The translations under genes were made by a program, and so were the position numbers. From positions 1 through 14,985 of the forward strand of contig CAJKQZ010000045.1 of NCBI GenBank assembly GCA_905202115.1: a stretch of 14,985 nt of DNA, given 5' to 3'. This document shows, piece by piece, positions 6,546 to 13,742 of this stretch. The first letter of the stretch is position 1; every line of letters begins with the position of its first letter. The notes under the pieces are model-generated. The model searched no databases, was not told where the DNA came from, and saw only the letters and a list, made by a program, of their open reading frames with translations. The stretch comes from an uncultured Prevotellaceae bacterium (GTDB taxonomy: Bacteria; Bacteroidota; Bacteroidia; Bacteroidales; Bacteroidaceae).

Positions 6546-7466
6546 ATGATAAACAGGGAACTGATACGACTTAAAGTAGTACAATTGGTATACGCTTACT
6601 ACCGTGACGGTGACAAAAAGGTAGAATCCACGGAAAAGGAACTGATGTTCAGCTTGTCGAAATCATACGACATGTACCGTTATCTTTTGCTTATCATTGT
6701 GGAATTGTACGAATACGGACTGAAATCTCTCGAAATACGGCGCAGCCGTGCCAGAAGGCTCAATATTACGGAAAAAGAAGATACGGCCTTTACGGATAAC
6801 CGTTTCGCCCGTCAGTTGTCGGAAAACGCTCTGCTCGGAGCCTTCCGTGAAAAGGTGGGAGCGGAATGGATAGACGAGACACTCATACGCAATCTGTACA
6901 GAAAAGTTATAGAGAGCGATGAATACAAGGAATACCGCAGCATTGAGGCGCCTGCTTATGCCGACGACCGCACGTTTTGGCGAAAAGTGTATAAGGCGTT
7001 CTTTATGGGCTCGGATGAGCTCGACGCTTACTTTGAGGAACGGAGCCTTTATTGGAACGACGACAAGGCAATAGTGGACTCGTTCGTACTCAAGACAATC
7101 AAACGCTTCGACGAAAGCGCGGGCGAGGCGCAGCCTCTTCTGCCGGAGTACGATAGCGAAGACGACCGCAGATTTGCAGCCGGACTGATTCACGAAACGC
7201 TTGCGAACGGCGATTGTTACCGGCAGCTGATACGCGACAACGCCAAGAACTGGGAATATTCGCGTCTGGCGTTCATGGATCTGATAATAATGCAGGTCGC
7301 CCTTGCCGAGATAATGACTTGTCCGACCATTCCGGTGGCCGTTTCGATAAACGAATATCTGGAGATAGCGAAGATGTACAGCACGCCGCGGAGCCATATA
7401 TACATAAATGGCCTGCTCGACGCTACAGTGAAGATATTGCGCGCTTCGGGAAAGATAATGAAATAA
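6546..7466 (+). CDS. nusB: Transcription antitermination factor NusB, long Bacteroidota form
   Basis: NusB binds the boxA RNA element together with NusE (S10) and supports antitermination on rRNA operons. The 306-residue protein is about twice the size of E. coli NusB, as is usual in Bacteroidota. It has an N-terminal helical extension (MINRELIRLKVVQLVYAYY) and a C-terminal NusB fold at about 205-300, with NWEYSRLAFMDLIIMQVALAE (split here as residues 235-255), the family segment VSINEYLEIAKMYST (266-280) and IYINGLLDATVKIL (285-298). The frame is open upstream to 6369, but the promoter at 6478-6509 lies inside that extension. The start at 6546 gives the typical N-terminus; 6528 would add six residues. 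It is the first gene of the operon, with yajC 45 bp downstream. Confidence 0.93.
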   Translation: MINRELIRLKVVQLVYAYYRDGDKKVESTEKELMFSLSKSYDMYRYLLLIIVELYEYGLKSLEIRRSRARRLNITEKEDTAFTDNRFARQLSENALLGAFREKVGAEWIDETLIRNLYRKVIESDEYKEYRSIEAPAYADDRTFWRKVYKAFFMGSDELDAYFEERSLYWNDDKAIVDSFVLKTIKRFDESAGEAQPLLPEYDSEDDRRFAAGLIHETLANGDCYRQLIRDNAKNWEYSRLAFMDLIIMQVALAEIMTCPTIPVAVSINEYLEIAKMYSTPRSHIYINGLLDATVKILRASGKIMK

Positions 7467-7511
7467 AATATACGGGGATTCCCGGATTATTAATATCTAA
7501 ATTTAATAATT

Positions 7512-7835
7512 ATGAATATGCTTATAGCATTGTTGGCGCCGCAGCAGGGTGCCGGTGGCTTTGACATCACGTTTCTCGTGATGATAGTTGCGATCTTCGC
7601 AATCATGTATCTTTTCATGATTCGCCCGCAGCAGAAAAAGCAGAAGGAAATCCAGAAATTCCGCGATTCTCTGCAGCCGGGAATGGAAGTCATAACCTAT
7701 GGCGGCATTCACGGAACAATCAAATCCATAGACAACGAGAGCAACACCGTTATGCTCGAAATTGCTTCGGACGTCAAGATAAAGGTAGAGAAAACACACC
7801 TTTTCGGCGACGCGAAGGCTATGCAGGGACGCTGA
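7512..7835 (+). CDS. yajC: Preprotein translocase accessory subunit YajC
   Basis: YajC is a small inner-membrane protein that associates with SecDF and the Sec translocon. The 107-residue protein shows the family layout: a short N-terminal tail, one transmembrane helix at about 18-36 (ITFLVMIVAIFAIMYLFMI), then the signature MIRPQQKKQKEIQKF at the cytoplasmic face (35-50), followed by a small beta-rich domain with LQPGMEVITYGGIHGTIKSI. It is the second gene of the nusB operon. The 45-bp gap before it holds an 8-bp AT-only inverted repeat (7486-7493 with 7503-7510) ending one base before the ATG, which could affect start-site access. Confidence 0.96.
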   Translation: MNMLIALLAPQQGAGGFDITFLVMIVAIFAIMYLFMIRPQQKKQKEIQKFRDSLQPGMEVITYGGIHGTIKSIDNESNTVMLEIASDVKIKVEKTHLFGDAKAMQGR

Positions 7836-7856
7836 TAAAGCGTTTTTCTTAAAGGC

Positions 7857-7889
7857 GCTCCGGCTCCGGAACGCATTGCGGGCCGGAGC
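7857..7889 (+). other. GC-rich hairpin between yajC and ybbR
   Basis: GCTCCGGC (7857-7864) and GCCGGAGC (7882-7889) form a perfect 8-bp stem with a 17-nt loop. No T-run follows, so it is probably not an intrinsic terminator; it could be an mRNA stability or processing element, or attenuate ybbR-coaE. Confidence 0.45.
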
Positions 7890-7901
7890 ATACACGGGCC
7901 C

Positions 7902-8948
7902 TTGTCTGCGGTAAAGGACATTCAAACAAATTTGCGCCGGAAGGCGCACAGGGTAGGCGTGCTTTTTTTTACAAGAACATATATAAGGCTGAAAAAACTG
8001 CTTTCGAAAGTTATGAATAAGCAGTTCCTTATTTTTTTGTTCTTTGTTGCGCTGTCCACGAGCTTCTGGCTCTTTAACAGCTTGAGCGCAAACTATGAAA
8101 TGGAGTTCGATGTGCCTCTCAGGCTTGTGAACGTGCCCGAGAAAGCGGTCATAACGACAGATCTTCCTAAAACATTCCGTATTTTAGTAAAAGACCGTGG
8201 CTCGGTGTTGCTTCAGTACCGCTACGTTTCCCCGCTGTCTCCTGTTTCGGTCGACTTTGCACAGCACGAATCCAAGAACGGCCATGTAGTATTGCTTACC
8301 CGTGAGCTTATAAAGCAGGTAAGCCGCCAGTTTACCGCTTCTTCACATATTTCTTCCTACAAGCCCGACACACTTGAGTACTATTATAATTATGGAAACT
8401 GCCTGCGCGTGCCGGTAAAGCTTCAGGGAAAATTCAGCGCGCGGGAGCATTTCGGCGTGTCGGGAGTGTCGGTCATTCCCGACTCGGTAAATGTTTATGC
8501 ATTGCAGGAAGTGCTCGACACAATCACTGCCGCATACACTACGGCGGAAGAAGTTAAAAATCTTTCGGAGAACACGGAGATTTCCTCAAGGCTGCGCACT
8601 GTAAAGGGGGCTAAGTTCGTGCCCGCTTCGGTCAAGACAAAGGTTTATGTCGACCAGATAACGGAGAAGACGGTGCGGGTTCCCGTTCAGTTCGTTAATT
8701 TTCCCGCTACAAAGATTCTTCGCACATTTCCTTCTAAGGTAAACATTACTTTCCAGGTAGGCGCTTCGAAATACAACAGTATTACGGCCGACAATTTCGT
8801 GCTTGTTGTGAGTTATGACGAAGTTGTCGACAATGTTACGGGAAAATACCGCCTTCGTCTCAAGTCTGTTCCGGCGGGGGCCTCGTATGTTCGCATTTCT
8901 CCGCAGGAAATAGATTTTCTTATCGAGGATGTGCAGTCGGAAAACTAA
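7902..8948 (+). CDS. YbbR-like domain envelope protein
   Basis: This is a membrane-anchored protein with YbbR-type repeats, at the place where Bacteroidota commonly carry such a gene between yajC and coaE. It has a basic N-terminus (TYIRLKKLLSK), one transmembrane segment (about residues 41-57, FLIFLFFVALSTSFWLF) and a roughly 290-residue beta-rich extracytoplasmic part. Repeats of the YbbR type include FDVPLRLVNVPEKAVITTDLP-like and VRVPVQFVNFPATK segments. The biochemical role is not established. The start is uncertain: 7902 is TTG, 7959 is GTG, and the first ATG (8013) would cut off the basic flank of the membrane helix. A 7/8 match to TAnnTTTG (CAAATTTG, 7927-7934) raises the chance that an internal promoter precedes the GTG start. 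It overlaps coaE by 20 bp. Confidence 0.88.
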   Translation: MSAVKDIQTNLRRKAHRVGVLFFTRTYIRLKKLLSKVMNKQFLIFLFFVALSTSFWLFNSLSANYEMEFDVPLRLVNVPEKAVITTDLPKTFRILVKDRGSVLLQYRYVSPLSPVSVDFAQHESKNGHVVLLTRELIKQVSRQFTASSHISSYKPDTLEYYYNYGNCLRVPVKLQGKFSAREHFGVSGVSVIPDSVNVYALQEVLDTITAAYTTAEEVKNLSENTEISSRLRTVKGAKFVPASVKTKVYVDQITEKTVRVPVQFVNFPATKILRTFPSKVNITFQVGASKYNSITADNFVLVVSYDEVVDNVTGKYRLRLKSVPAGASYVRISPQEIDFLIEDVQSEN

Positions 8949-9522
8949 GATAGGCATAACCGGCGGCATAGGAAGCGGAAAAAGTTACGTATGCGCTATG
9001 CTGGCGGAGCGTGGTTTTCCGGTTTTCGACTGCGATGACAACGCCCGTGCCGAGATGCTTGAGAACGGAGAGCTTCGCGATGAGTTGCGCCGCCTTGTTT
9101 CGCCCGATGTTTTCAGAGAAGACGGGCAGTTGGACAAACCTGTAATCCGCCGTTTCCTTCACAGTTCGCCCGAGAACGCCGCTCTTTTCGATGGTGTGGT
9201 TCATCCTTACGTCAGAATGCGTTGGCGCCGTTGGGCCGTGGCTCAGGTTTGCGATGTTGTGGTAATGGAGTGTGCCTTGCTTTTTGAAGCCGCGTTCGAC
9301 AGCGAGGTAGATTTGAAAGTGCTCGTAACCGCGCCCGACGAAATGCGTGTATCCCGCGTTATGAAGCGCGACGGGATAGACGAACATACGGTAAAGCGGT
9401 GGATAGATATGCAAATGCCCGACGGGGAAAAGGAACTTCTGTCGGATTTTACGATAATAAACGACGGTTCGCGGGAACTCGGAGCGCAGCTCGACGAACT
9501 TCTTGCGAGGATACGCTCTTAG
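8929..9522 (+). CDS. coaE: Dephospho-CoA kinase (CoaE)
   Basis: CoaE phosphorylates the 3'-hydroxyl of dephospho-CoA with ATP, the last step of CoA synthesis, in the cytosol. The 197-residue protein is of family length. It has the P-loop ITGGIGSGKSYV (10-21), VFDCDDNAR (32-40, with the conserved Asp pair region), the lid-side sequence ALLFE (116-120) and RVSRVMKRDG (140-149). Where the family usually has PLLFE, this protein has ALLFE. The ATG lies inside the ybbR 3' end (20-bp overlap), which implies translational coupling. It is the last gene of the nusB operon, ending 22 bp from the stop of the convergent fucosidase. Confidence 0.96.
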   Translation: MCSRKTKIGITGGIGSGKSYVCAMLAERGFPVFDCDDNARAEMLENGELRDELRRLVSPDVFREDGQLDKPVIRRFLHSSPENAALFDGVVHPYVRMRWRRWAVAQVCDVVVMECALLFEAAFDSEVDLKVLVTAPDEMRVSRVMKRDGIDEHTVKRWIDMQMPDGEKELLSDFTIINDGSRELGAQLDELLARIRS

Positions 9523-9548
9523 CGGCCAGTGTTGCGGGAAACCGCTAA
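9519..9548. terminator. Hairpin spanning both stop codons of coaE and the fucosidase gene
   Basis: TTAGCGG (9519-9525) pairs with CCGCTAA (9542-9548) around a 16-nt loop. The left arm contains the coaE TAG and the right arm contains the fucosidase TAG on the other strand. There is no T-run, so as a terminator it is only a candidate, but the gap has no other one. Confidence 0.4.
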
Positions 9549-11041
9549 TACGCCGCTATTCTGTTCATCACCACACAGGCTTTGCTGTCGAGTATTTCTA
9601 TTTTTACGAACCGTGCCTCGGTTGCCGGCCCGTAGGCTGCGGTACTTCCGTTGAGCGGTACGATTCTTTTATATCCTATCGTGGTTGTGAGCGTTTTTGC
9701 TCTCGGAGTCCATGTTTTCCCGTCCGTGCTTGTTGAAATGCTGAATGACTTCACGCGTTGTCCCAGCGGAATGTACTCCTGCAGTTCGATGTAGTGCAGT
9801 TTCTGCGGCTTTTTCCATTCCAGCGTAATGCTTGCTGTGGTTGTTTTGTCGGGTGTGGCCCAGTAAGAGTCGTATTTCTCATCCAGCATGTTGCGTGCGT
9901 CGAACGATTTTTTCTGTGAAGGGCTGCGCGTGACCGACGCTGTTATGCGCGCCTCCTTAGCGAGGTCTTTGCTCAGGCGCTGTTTCAGCAGTGTGCCGAG
10001 CCTTGCAAGGGTGTCGACGCTTGCTTCGGGCAACACTCCCGCTGTCGAAGGGGGTACGTTGAGTATGAGTGTGGCGTTCCGGCCCACAGTTTCGAGGTAC
10101 ATCTGATACAGGCGTTCGGCCGGCAGCACTTTTTCTCCCTTGTGCCAGAACCACCCCTTGTCGGTTGCTTTTGCGTCGCTTTCGGCGGGAATCCATGCGT
10201 CGCCGAACTCGTTTCCTGCGGTGAGGTTCTTTTCGCGCAGCGCCTCGTTCTCTGTTATTGGCGACCAGTTGGTCACTCCGGCGAAGCCTTCCTCGTTGCC
10301 CACCCAGCGGAACTCCAGTCTGCCGGCCATAGCGTCGGGCTGCATGGCTTTCACGGTGTCTCTCATCAGGTGCCAGTTGTAATATGTGAGGTTGTTTATT
10401 GTCTTTGCAATCTCCACATTGCCTCCGTAATATCCTGTGCCTCCGTTTGCGCCGTCAAACCATACTTCGAACAGCGGACCGTATTTTGTGCATATTTCAT
10501 TCAACTGACTGAAATATATATGGTCTGCGTATTCGCGTGTGCCGTAAAACTTGTTGTTCCTGTCCCAGGGTGAGAGGTATACTCCCATTTTTATTCCGTA
10601 TTCCTTGCACGCATCAGCCCCCAGACGCATTATGTCGGTGCGCGGGCCTGCTCCCGACGAACGCAGCACGCTGTGTGTGGTGGTCTTTGTGGGCCACATG
10701 CAGAATCCGTCGTGATGTTTTGCCACGAATACGGCACCTCGCATTCCGGCTGCCTTTATTGCACGCACCCATTGCTTGCAGTCGGGCACGGTGGCGGGAG
10801 AATATTCGCTTTCTTTCTCATTGCCTAATCCCCATTCGCGGCCTTTGAACGTGTTCATGCCATAGTGGAAAAAGGCGTAGAATTCAAGTTTCTGCCATTC
10901 CACTTGTTTTTTCGAGGGAACGGGAAGTACGGCTTTGGGCTCGTCGGAATATTCGGTTGTAATGCTTTTGTCGGAATTCGACATGCATGCTTTTTGCGTC
11001 TGGAACAGCAACATTACGGCTGCTATGAGAATCGTTTTCAT
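9545..11041 (-). CDS. Secreted GH29 alpha-L-fucosidase with C-terminal F5/8 type C-like domain
   Basis: This enzyme is expected to release alpha-L-fucose from glycans such as mucin or milk-type oligosaccharides, by the retaining mechanism of GH29. The 498-residue precursor starts with a signal peptide (about 1-19); a Cys at 19 makes a lipoprotein conceivable, but the residues before it are a poor lipobox. The catalytic domain (about 45-360) shows AKHHDGFCMWPT (107-118), the nucleophile motif FEVWFDGANGG (191-201, Asp196) and the late family segment VGRNATLILNVPP (319-331). Residues about 365-498 form a beta-sandwich of the F5/8 type C (discoidin, CBM32-like) kind, with ITLEWKKPQKLHYIELQEYI split across 405-424. 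The acid/base residue cannot be named safely. It is transcribed alone, head to head with the hydrolase gene across copy R4. Confidence 0.95.
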   Translation of the reverse strand: MKTILIAAVMLLFQTQKACMSNSDKSITTEYSDEPKAVLPVPSKKQVEWQKLEFYAFFHYGMNTFKGREWGLGNEKESEYSPATVPDCKQWVRAIKAAGMRGAVFVAKHHDGFCMWPTKTTTHSVLRSSGAGPRTDIMRLGADACKEYGIKMGVYLSPWDRNNKFYGTREYADHIYFSQLNEICTKYGPLFEVWFDGANGGTGYYGGNVEIAKTINNLTYYNWHLMRDTVKAMQPDAMAGRLEFRWVGNEEGFAGVTNWSPITENEALREKNLTAGNEFGDAWIPAESDAKATDKGWFWHKGEKVLPAERLYQMYLETVGRNATLILNVPPSTAGVLPEASVDTLARLGTLLKQRLSKDLAKEARITASVTRSPSQKKSFDARNMLDEKYDSYWATPDKTTTASITLEWKKPQKLHYIELQEYIPLGQRVKSFSISTSTDGKTWTPRAKTLTTTIGYKRIVPLNGSTAAYGPATEARFVKIEILDSKACVVMNRIAAY

Positions 11042-11221
11042 CGTGATTTGATTTTACGTTCTAACAGAGTGCTAAATTAATGCAAATGCGTTGAATCCGG
11101 AACAGCTTTTGGCGGATAATTCATTCTCTCGTTCCGGGAATTTCTTTTATGTCCTGCAGGCGGCAGCGTTTTCCGCCGGTGAAATGAATACGCTTTATTT
11201 CGTGAAATCCGCGCCGCTTTT

Positions 11222-11456
11222 CCGGAGGAATTTGCAGACAAAAACGGTCACCTGGCAAGTATTTGAAAATCAGCAGGTGTATATATGGCAAAAAATATGT
11301 CTGAGATATTTTGAATTATCTCAGACATATTTTCGATTATCTCCCTTGTATTTTCAATTTGCTGCGGGAAGTTTTTTACCGCGTAAAAAAAATATTTTTT
11401 TTCGTGCGAGGCAGTTTTTTTATAAAACCGCTCATCTTTGATTTTCTGCGGAGCCT
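11222..11456 (-). repeat. Interspersed repeat copy R4, complete, inverted
   Basis: This copy occupies the centre of the 597-bp divergent gap between the fucosidase and hydrolase genes; the rest holds a candidate promoter for the hydrolase (11596) and no clear one for the fucosidase. Read on the minus strand, it has the A8-TA-T8 tract (11386-11403), CTTCCCGCAG, three 21-bp units (11339-11359, 11318-11338, 11297-11317), the 42-bp palindrome and a right end identical in layout to R2. Its palindrome and loop equal those of R2 exactly. Its left arm is of the R1 type, sharing GCGGAGCC. The 81-nt ORF of R2 is also open here (11328 down to 11248) with the same stop position. In this copy the frame is open far upstream, though without a start codon. 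Confidence 0.9.
11292..11333. repeat. 42-bp palindrome of R4
   Basis: Perfect 17-bp arms (11292-11308 and 11317-11333) surround an 8-nt loop. On the minus strand the sequence is identical to the R2 palindrome, including the loop. Confidence 0.88.
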
Positions 11457-11595
11457 GTTTCGGCTTATGCCTTACTCATTATAATATACGGGAGATGATT
11501 GTTACGTCGTTGCGGACGGTGCGTTTTTTTCGGTGTGCAGAACCGCATTTTAGTTATTTTGGCTTTTCGCTCCCGAATTAATGATATATTACTTT

Positions 11596-11603
11596 TAAAT
11601 TTG
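11596..11603 (+). promoter_or_regulatory. Candidate -7 box for the hydrolase operon
   Basis: TAAATTTG matches TAnnTTTG exactly, 36 bp before the ATG at 11639. The -33 element is not convincing; the nearest T-rich match (TTTC at 11565-11568) is at a spacing of about 27 bp, too far. Confidence 0.5.
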
Positions 11604-11638
11604 CACTGTGAAATAAAGATTAGATATTGTTGAGGCTT

Positions 11639-12973
11639 ATGAAAATCAAGACACTATTGCTAATCGCTGTTTTATTTGCAGTAAATGTTTGTCTTGCGGC
11701 AAACGGCGACGTCGACGATTTCTTCTCGTCGTTTCTGAAGAACAAGGCAACGACGTTCGTGTCGAACAAGAAAATTTCGAAAAAGGATGTGCAGCGCACG
11801 CGGGTGGAGATATGGAATTCGTGGAGGAAGGCTGTGAAAAAACATGAGGCTTTCACTCTTGCGGCGCTCGATAAGGACACCGTTGTCTCGGCGGGCAAGT
11901 GGAAACTTCCGCCTGAGCTCGAAAACAACGCCGTGATGAACTTCACTCTTTTCAACAAAGGCAGCAAGCCTCTTACAGGATATCCGCTTTTTGTCTACCT
12001 GCACGGCTCCGGGCCCAAAGACAAGGAATATGCGATAGGGCTCGAACTTACAAAGAGCTTTGCCGACGGCCCGTCGGCCTATTTCGTGCCGCAGATTCCC
12101 AACGAGGGCGGATATTACCGCTGGTGGCAGCGCGCAAAGGTGTATGCGTGGGAAAAACTGTTGCGCCTTGCATTGGTCTCGGGCGACTACGACCCCGATA
12201 AAATATATTTCATAGGAATTTCCGAGGGGGCTTACGGCACACAGCGCTTATGCTCCTTCTTTGCCGACTATCTTGCCGGCGGAGGAGCTATGGCAGGGGG
12301 AGAGCCGCTCAGGAACGCTCCTGCCGAGAACTTTGCAAACACTGCTTTCTCGCTTATCACCGGCGACCACGACGCAGGATTCTACCGTAATACGCTTACG
12401 CAATACACTGCCGAGGCATTCGACGCGCTGGCAAAACGGCACGACAGCCTCTACATCCACCGCGTGGAGCTGATTGAAGGACGCGGACACAGCATTGACT
12501 ATTCCACAACCACGCCCTGGCTTGTGAATTTTACCCGCAACCCGTATCCGAAGTATGTGAGCTGGGAAGATTTCGAGCTTGACGGCTGCTATCGCAAAGG
12601 ATTTCACAATCTGTTTGTCAACAAACGTTCCAACACAACCGATAACGGACGGACATACTACGAAGAAAGAATAGAAAACGACACCATACTGCTTAATGTC
12701 GACACTGTGGCTTACAACACCGTTCAGAAAGACAGTGTATGGGGAATAGACATGAAATTCGAACGCAAACTCTCACCCGCACCGCATGGTAGCGTGACGC
12801 TCTTCCTCAACCGCGACCTTGTGAACCTTTCCCGCACAATAACGGTTGTTCTCAACGGAGAAACGAAGTTTCGCGGCAAGGTAGAAGAGAATCTTGCCTC
12901 TATGGTTAACAGTTGTGTCGCTTTCGGCGATCCGCGCCGCATATATACGGCCCAGATAGACGTTACCTGGTGA
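11639..12973 (+). CDS. Secreted two-domain alpha/beta hydrolase of unknown substrate
   Basis: This is an exported serine hydrolase. The 444-residue precursor begins with a clear signal peptide (1-20, MKIKTLLLIAVLFAVNVCLA). An alpha/beta-hydrolase domain (about 95-300) carries an oxyanion-type strand and loop FVYLHGSGP (118-126), a nucleophile elbow GISEG (193-197, Ser195), TGDHDAGFY (241-249, a candidate acid) and RGHSID (282-287, a candidate catalytic His284). A C-terminal beta-rich domain (about 305-444) ends in FGDPRRIYTAQIDVTW. Aromatic clusters GGYYRWWQRAK (157-167) and PYPKYVSWEDFE may form the substrate pocket. It resembles esterase- or peptidase-like hydrolases of Bacteroidales, but the substrate is unknown. 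The upstream TTG at 11627 would spoil the signal peptide's N-terminus, so the ATG was chosen. It is the first of three co-directional genes. Confidence 0.85.
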   Translation: MKIKTLLLIAVLFAVNVCLAANGDVDDFFSSFLKNKATTFVSNKKISKKDVQRTRVEIWNSWRKAVKKHEAFTLAALDKDTVVSAGKWKLPPELENNAVMNFTLFNKGSKPLTGYPLFVYLHGSGPKDKEYAIGLELTKSFADGPSAYFVPQIPNEGGYYRWWQRAKVYAWEKLLRLALVSGDYDPDKIYFIGISEGAYGTQRLCSFFADYLAGGGAMAGGEPLRNAPAENFANTAFSLITGDHDAGFYRNTLTQYTAEAFDALAKRHDSLYIHRVELIEGRGHSIDYSTTTPWLVNFTRNPYPKYVSWEDFELDGCYRKGFHNLFVNKRSNTTDNGRTYYEERIENDTILLNVDTVAYNTVQKDSVWGIDMKFERKLSPAPHGSVTLFLNRDLVNLSRTITVVLNGETKFRGKVEENLASMVNSCVAFGDPRRIYTAQIDVTW

Positions 12974-13028
12974 CGTCGCGGCCGTGCTAATGCCCGAAAC
13001 AAGGCACTATATAAAACGTTCATCCTTT

Positions 13029-13742
13029 ATGACACAACGCATGTCGCAGATAAGAATCCGGCTCGAAAGCATGGCCGAGAGAAAGAACGCCGAATTTTCC
13101 GGTTCGTTGGGAATAGGCAACGCATATCCTTTGCTCGGTGTGAGAATACCGCAGCTGCGGGCGCTCGGAAGGGAGCTTGCCAGCCGCGAAGACTGGCGCG
13201 AAGTGCTGGAAAACGAAGAGATTCTTTCCTGTAGCACGTTCGAGGAAGTTTTGCTCCATGCGTTTATAATAGGTTACGCTAAAATGGACGTCGATGAGCG
13301 TCTTGAGCGTCTTTACGGCTATGTAAATCTCGTAAACGACTGGGCTCTTTGCGATTGTGCGGTTTCCACGCTGAAATTCAAGCCTCGTGATTATGATAAG
13401 GTTTGGAATCTCGCCGTCGGTCTGCTTCGCTCGCACGAGGAGTTCCGTGTGCGTTTCGGTGCGGTGCTCGTTCTTTCGTGTCTTAAAAGCCGTGAGCGTC
13501 TCGATGTGCTTCTCAAGGAACTTTCCCGTGCCGACACTTCCGCTTTTTACGCTATGATGGCGGTTGCGTGGGCATGTGCGGAGCTTTTCAAGCTCGATAA
13601 CGACCGTGTGCTCGCATTTCTTGCAGAAAGAAACTTCGATTTGCAGACCACGCGCAGGGCTTTTTCAAAAATATGCGATTCGCGCACGACATCCGACGCT
13701 TACCGTGAAAAAATAAAGGCATTACGAATAACATTGAAATGA
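13029..13742 (+). CDS. AlkD-like DNA alkylation-repair glycosylase (HEAT-like repeats)
   Basis: AlkD-family proteins are all-helical DNA glycosylases that excise positively charged alkylated bases such as 7-methylguanine and 3-methyladenine. The 237-residue protein has the same length as Bacillus cereus AlkD. Family landmarks are LGVRIPQLRALGREL (36-50), NDWALCD (103-109, giving Trp105 and Asp109), EEFRVRFGAVLVLS (137-150, Arg142) and FYAMMAVAWACAELF (173-187, Trp181). The spacings Trp105-Asp109 and Arg142-Trp181 equal those between the AlkD active-site residues Trp109/Asp113 and Arg148/Trp187, so activity is expected. The frame is open from a GTG at 12984, but family N-termini fit the ATG at 13029 or 13041. 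It lies 55 bp after the hydrolase stop, and its own stop overlaps the next start. Confidence 0.9.
   Translation: MTQRMSQIRIRLESMAERKNAEFSGSLGIGNAYPLLGVRIPQLRALGRELASREDWREVLENEEILSCSTFEEVLLHAFIIGYAKMDVDERLERLYGYVNLVNDWALCDCAVSTLKFKPRDYDKVWNLAVGLLRSHEEFRVRFGAVLVLSCLKSRERLDVLLKELSRADTSAFYAMMAVAWACAELFKLDNDRVLAFLAERNFDLQTTRRAFSKICDSRTTSDAYREKIKALRITLK

Noticed and set aside
11091..11441. 116-codon plus-strand frame across R4, and a similar frame across R1
   Set aside because: They run through the repeat against the heptad frame. Shared residues follow from near-identical DNA, and R2 and R5 close the equivalent frame. I saw no independent support for coding.
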